Below, one piece after another: positions 5,172-7,831 of a DNA stretch of 7,831 nucleotides. The position numbers were made by a program, and so were the translations under genes. Under the pieces are notes generated by a model that was given only the letters and a program-made list of their open reading frames with translations, searched no databases and had not been told where the DNA came from. Source of the DNA: Anaerolineales bacterium (GTDB lineage Bacteria; Chloroflexota; Anaerolineae; 4572-78; J111). The DNA lies in the NCBI GenBank assembly GCA_012032575.1, contig JAAUSP010000353.1:1-7831 (forward strand). The letters run 5' to 3'. The number at the start of each line of letters is the position of its first letter. The first letter of the stretch is position 1.

Positions 5172-5292
5172 GATTGTAACTGCTCGGCCCTCATGTCATT
5201 TCGAGGCCATAGGCCGAGAAATCTCTATACACTCCATAGGCATCAGGGATTTCTCCCTTCGGTCGAAATGACATGCCTGAGTAGTTACAATC
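5172..5292. repeat. Large nested palindromic element (GTCATTTCGA type)
   Basis: Three nested pairs of inverted arms are visible: GATTGTAACT (5172-5181) with AGTTACAATC (5283-5292), ATGTCATTTCGA (5193-5204) with TCGAAATGACAT (5263-5274), and GAGAAATC (5216-5223) with GATTTCTC (5248-5255). The sequence between them is less conserved. This resembles a family of dispersed TGTCATTTCGA...TCGAAATGACA palindromes seen in many environmental genomes (recalled, not searched), and its size and symmetry fit a REP- or MITE-like insertion. It fills most of the gap between the second permease and the ATPase. No target-site duplication is obvious. Confidence 0.75.
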
Positions 5293-5341
5293 ATAAATCA
5301 TCCTAAAGGATACCCTTGCGGTATAAATCGGAAATCAACTT

Positions 5342-6400
5342 ATGACTTTTCTCGAACTGACGAATGTACGCAAGAGCTTCGGCGAGTTTGTCGCCGTAGA
5401 GAACTTTAATTTGAATATCCAGCGCGGTGAATTTATTTCATTTCTGGGGCCGAGCGGCTGCGGTAAAACGACCACGCTGCGCATGGTGGCCGGCTTTGAA
5501 AAACCAACTTCTGGCGTGATTAAAATCAACGGGACCGACGTGACCTTCACCCCCCCCAACCAGCGCAACGTCGGCATGGTCTTTCAATCCTACGCCCTGT
5601 TTCCCAACATGACCGTCGCCGGCAATATTGGTTTTGGCCTGAAGATTGCCAAAAAGCCGGCCTCGGAAATCAAACAGCGGGTTCATGAGATGCTGGAGCT
5701 GATCCATTTACCCAAATACGGCGACCGCTATCCCTATCAGATGTCCGGCGGTCAGCAGCAGCGGGTGGCCCTGGCCCGCGCCCTGGCTATCCAGCCGCAG
5801 GTATTGCTGCTCGACGAACCACTCTCGGCCCTCGATGCCAAGATTCGGGTCGAGCTGCGCTCCGAAATCCGGCGGATCCAGCAGGAGTTGGGCATCACCA
5901 CCATCTACGTGACCCACGACCAGGAAGAAGCGCTGTCGTTATCAGACCGGATTGTGGTGATGAGCGCCGGGAAGATGGAGCAGGTCGGCACGCCCTTTGA
6001 AATTTACAATTTCCCCCGCACCCATTTTGTGGCCTCGTTTGTGGGCACACTTAACCAGATTCAATGTACTGTGGTTGAACCGGTCAAAGGGCTGCTGTCT
6101 CACAACGGCCAACACCTGACTACAGCCACCCCCATCGAAATCGCCGCAGGCGCGCCGGTGCGGGTGATGCTGCGGCCCGAAGAACTGCACCTGGGCCAAA
6201 CCGAAGGGGAGAATCAATTGACCGGCCGGGTGGACGCGGTGACGTTTCTGGGGTCTATCGTGCGCATGGAGGTCAACCTGGGCGATACCAGTGTGACCCT
6301 TGATGCCCTGAACGAGCGCAAGCTCACCCTGCCCGCAGTCGGCCAAACCCAAATTGTCTCCTTTCCTCCACACGCCTGCTGGGTGATGCCCGACGCCTAG
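5342..6400 (+). CDS. ABC importer ATP-binding protein with TOBE tail
   Basis: The product has 352 residues, usual for PotA/FbpC/MalK-type ATPases. Walker A is GPSGCGKTT at 36-44, the Q-loop is Gln82 in VFQSYALFPNM, the signature is MSGGQQQR at 134-141, Walker B is VLLLDEP at 154-160 with catalytic Glu159, the D-loop is SALD at 162-165, and the switch His is His192 in VTHDQEEA. All catalytic positions are intact. Residues about 240-350 form a TOBE-type regulatory tail. It would hydrolyse ATP on the cytoplasmic side to power the two permeases. The start at ATG 5342 is well placed for the protein, but its ribosome binding site is poor (GGAAATCAACTT before the ATG), possibly limiting expression. 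A TATAAA at 5322-5327 has no -35 partner. No separate terminator is evident after the stop. Confidence 0.93.
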   Translation: MTFLELTNVRKSFGEFVAVENFNLNIQRGEFISFLGPSGCGKTTTLRMVAGFEKPTSGVIKINGTDVTFTPPNQRNVGMVFQSYALFPNMTVAGNIGFGLKIAKKPASEIKQRVHEMLELIHLPKYGDRYPYQMSGGQQQRVALARALAIQPQVLLLDEPLSALDAKIRVELRSEIRRIQQELGITTIYVTHDQEEALSLSDRIVVMSAGKMEQVGTPFEIYNFPRTHFVASFVGTLNQIQCTVVEPVKGLLSHNGQHLTTATPIEIAAGAPVRVMLRPEELHLGQTEGENQLTGRVDAVTFLGSIVRMEVNLGDTSVTLDALNERKLTLPAVGQTQIVSFPPHACWVMPDA

Positions 6401-6738
6401 CAGACTCGAGATGCGCTCCCACGGATTAACCTTGTTCTCGGCCTCTGCTCTATTGTCGTTTCCACGCTGACGATCAAAGCTAATCCTCTGGACTGCTAAC
6501 CAAACCACTCCTGCCCAGATCCCATTCAACATAACTGATAATCCATTTAATCTGCCCGCCATGGGCAAGCTGGAAAATCTTCGCTGCGTTTTTCCACTTC
6601 ACAAGGTTATAGATCGGCTGGTTCATTTTGCCGATTGGGTATTTTATTTTGTTTTTTGCCAACCTGAGGTAATATTATCTTGCCAGCGTCAAATCGAAAT
6701 GTTACGATGGGCAGGCATTATATCCAAGGAGGTTTATT
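6401..6738. other. Gene-free gap before the dehydrogenase gene
   Basis: These 338 bases show no supported gene. Short frames on both strands (6480-6662 reverse, 6561-6755 forward) have no recognisable family, and no ribosome binding site suits them. A weak stem TGCCC-gccat-GGGCA (6551-6565) lacks a U-tract. The right end holds a candidate promoter (6680-6708) and the AAGGAGG ribosome binding site (6726-6732) of the next gene. Confidence 0.6.
6680..6708 (+). promoter_or_regulatory. Candidate promoter of the dehydrogenase gene
   Basis: TTGCCA (6680-6685) and TACGAT (6703-6708) are separated by 17 bases, with TG at 6700-6701 forming an extended -10. The match is five and four of six. A start near 6715 would give a leader of only about 25 nt containing AAGGAGG. 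This suggests the gene is not simply the last cistron of the transporter operon. Confidence 0.45.
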
Positions 6739-7831
6739 ATGGCTCAAAGATTTAAAGTCACTTACGCTACGTTATCGGCTGATAACGAGGAACTGCAATC
6801 AGCCTTTGATGAGGCGATTGCCAATGTGCAGGCCAAATGGCTGGGGCTGGAAGTCCCCATGTTTATTGATGGGGAAAAAGCCTACGCCGATGAAAAATTT
6901 GAGGATTACAGTCCGATTGACACCAGTCTCCTGTTGTGCCGGGCGCAGCAGGGAACGCGGGAGCACGCCAAAGCGGCTATCGCTGCGGCCAGGGCTGCTT
7001 TTGAGGGTTGGCGCAAAACGCCGTGGCAAGAGCGGGTGGCAACGATGCGCCAGATTGCCGAACGCATCAGCGACAACAGCCTGGAATTAAGTGCGCTGAT
7101 GATTATGGAAGTGGGCAAAAACCGGCTGGAGGCGTTGGGCGAGGTCGAGGAGACCGCCGATTTGCTGCGTTACTATGCCGACTCAATGGAGAAAAACGGG
7201 GGTTTTATCAATGAGTTGGGCAAGCTGAACCCGGATGATCCCAAAGAGAAAAATATCAGCGTGCTGCGCCCCTACGGGGTGTGGGTGGTGATTTCGCCCT
7301 TCAACTTCCCCATGGCCCTATCGGCGGCCCCGATTGCGGCGGCACTGGTAACGGGCAACACCGTGGTTTTTAAGGGTGCGTCGGATACGGCTTACACCGG
7401 CTGGAAAACCGCCGAACTCTTTGCCGAAGCCGGATTGCCGCCGGGAGTGTTCAACTACGTCAGCGGGCCGGGCCGGACGGTGGGCCAGGAATTGCAGGAT
7501 AACCCGGAGGTGGACGGCTGGACCTTTACCGGCTCGTATGATGTCGGGATGAATGTGTTCAAGAAAGGGACTCAAGGCCGTTACCCCCGTCCGGCGATCA
7601 TCGAAATGGGCGGCAAAAACCCGACGATTGTCTCCAAAACGGCGGATGTCAACAAAGCCGCGATGGGGGTCATGCGCTCGGCGTTTGGCCTGGATGGGCA
7701 AAAGTGCTCGGCCTGCTCGCGGGTGTATGTGCAGGAAGAGGTCTACGAGCCGTTCAAGGCCAAGCTGGTCGAACTGACCCAAAAGATCAAAATCGGCGAC
7801 CCAACCGCACGCGATACCTATATGGGGACGG
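6739..7831 (+). CDS. pruA: L-glutamate gamma-semialdehyde (1-pyrroline-5-carboxylate) dehydrogenase, 3' end missing
   Basis: ATG 6739 follows AAGGAGG (6726-6732) by six bases, and the frame is open for 364 codons to the window edge. The family is usually about 515-530 residues, so roughly 150 are missing. The product oxidises glutamate semialdehyde to glutamate with NAD+, the last step of proline and arginine/ornithine catabolism, in the cytoplasm. Visible aldehyde dehydrogenase features are VVISPFNFP with Asn189, VVFKGASDTA with Lys212 (many homologues have Pro after this Lys), FTGSYDVG, IIEMGGKN with general base Glu289, and FGLDGQKCSACSR with nucleophile Cys323. The Glu/Cys spacing and GQKCSA context match the stand-alone bacterial enzyme such as that of Thermus (family knowledge), not the bifunctional PutA. 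It probably has its own promoter. Confidence 0.92.
   Translation, partial: MAQRFKVTYATLSADNEELQSAFDEAIANVQAKWLGLEVPMFIDGEKAYADEKFEDYSPIDTSLLLCRAQQGTREHAKAAIAAARAAFEGWRKTPWQERVATMRQIAERISDNSLELSALMIMEVGKNRLEALGEVEETADLLRYYADSMEKNGGFINELGKLNPDDPKEKNISVLRPYGVWVVISPFNFPMALSAAPIAAALVTGNTVVFKGASDTAYTGWKTAELFAEAGLPPGVFNYVSGPGRTVGQELQDNPEVDGWTFTGSYDVGMNVFKKGTQGRYPRPAIIEMGGKNPTIVSKTADVNKAAMGVMRSAFGLDGQKCSACSRVYVQEEVYEPFKAKLVELTQKIKIGDPTARDTYMGT

Noticed and set aside
5322..5327. TATAAA as an internal promoter for the ATPase gene
   Set aside because: No -35 element lies 15-19 bases upstream, and the -10 would be only 14 bases from the start codon.
5942..6568. 208-codon reverse-strand frame opposite the ATPase 3' end
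   Set aside because: Most of it is antisense to a well-supported ABC ATPase and its composition is that of a shadow frame.
6480..6662. 60-codon reverse-strand frame as a small gene or transposase remnant
   Set aside because: There is no recognisable domain or convincing ribosome binding site, and it lies in otherwise non-coding DNA.

Overview
The window looks like chromosomal DNA of a member of the Chloroflexota, probably Anaerolineae-like. This is inferred from moderately GC-rich coding sequence, a LysM-fronted solute-binding protein, a Chloroflexota/actinobacterial-style xylose isomerase N-terminus, and intergenic spaces crowded with short tandem and palindromic repeats. No 16S or other phylogenetic marker is present, so the placement is tentative.

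Left part (1-1298, minus strand): the first 38 codons of a xylose isomerase gene (xylA), with its own leader and candidate promoter. Upstream of it is a class I SAM-dependent methyltransferase gene broken into two frames at about 866-872. Joining the frames by a +1 shift gives one continuous protein of about 292 residues. The junction reads CTT TGA C, the same heptamer as the programmed frameshift of prfB.

Divergent control region (1299-1808): octamer repeats, a perfect-hexamer sigma70-type promoter (TTGACA-18-TATAAT) inside a dyad, a 16-bp imperfect inverted repeat, and four TTAA cores at exactly 11-bp spacing that end 11 bp before an extended -10 hexamer. That last layout resembles promoters activated by PhoB/PhoP-type response regulators.

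Transporter operon (1809-6400, plus strand): a secreted substrate-binding protein with an N-terminal LysM-like domain, two inner-membrane permeases with EAA motifs, and an ATPase with a TOBE tail. Together they form a complete ABC importer of the Fe3+/polyamine/opine/phosphonate superfamily. The substrate cannot be read from sequence. Every gap inside the operon (146, 169 and 179 bases) carries a different dyad or tandem repeat, which is unusual because permease and ATPase genes of such operons normally abut or overlap. These elements may set the relative amounts of the subunits.

Right part (6401-7831): a 338-base gap with a candidate promoter, then the first 364 codons of L-glutamate gamma-semialdehyde (1-pyrroline-5-carboxylate) dehydrogenase with a strong ribosome binding site and intact catalytic residues. 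It would turn the product of proline, arginine or ornithine breakdown into glutamate. Its position after the importer fits, but does not prove, a nitrogenous (polyamine, opine or amino-acid-like) substrate, while the Pho-box-like array points towards phosphonate. I found no convincing wholly new multigene system. The points most worth checking are the methyltransferase frameshift, the phased TTAA array, and the LysM-solute-binding fusion.
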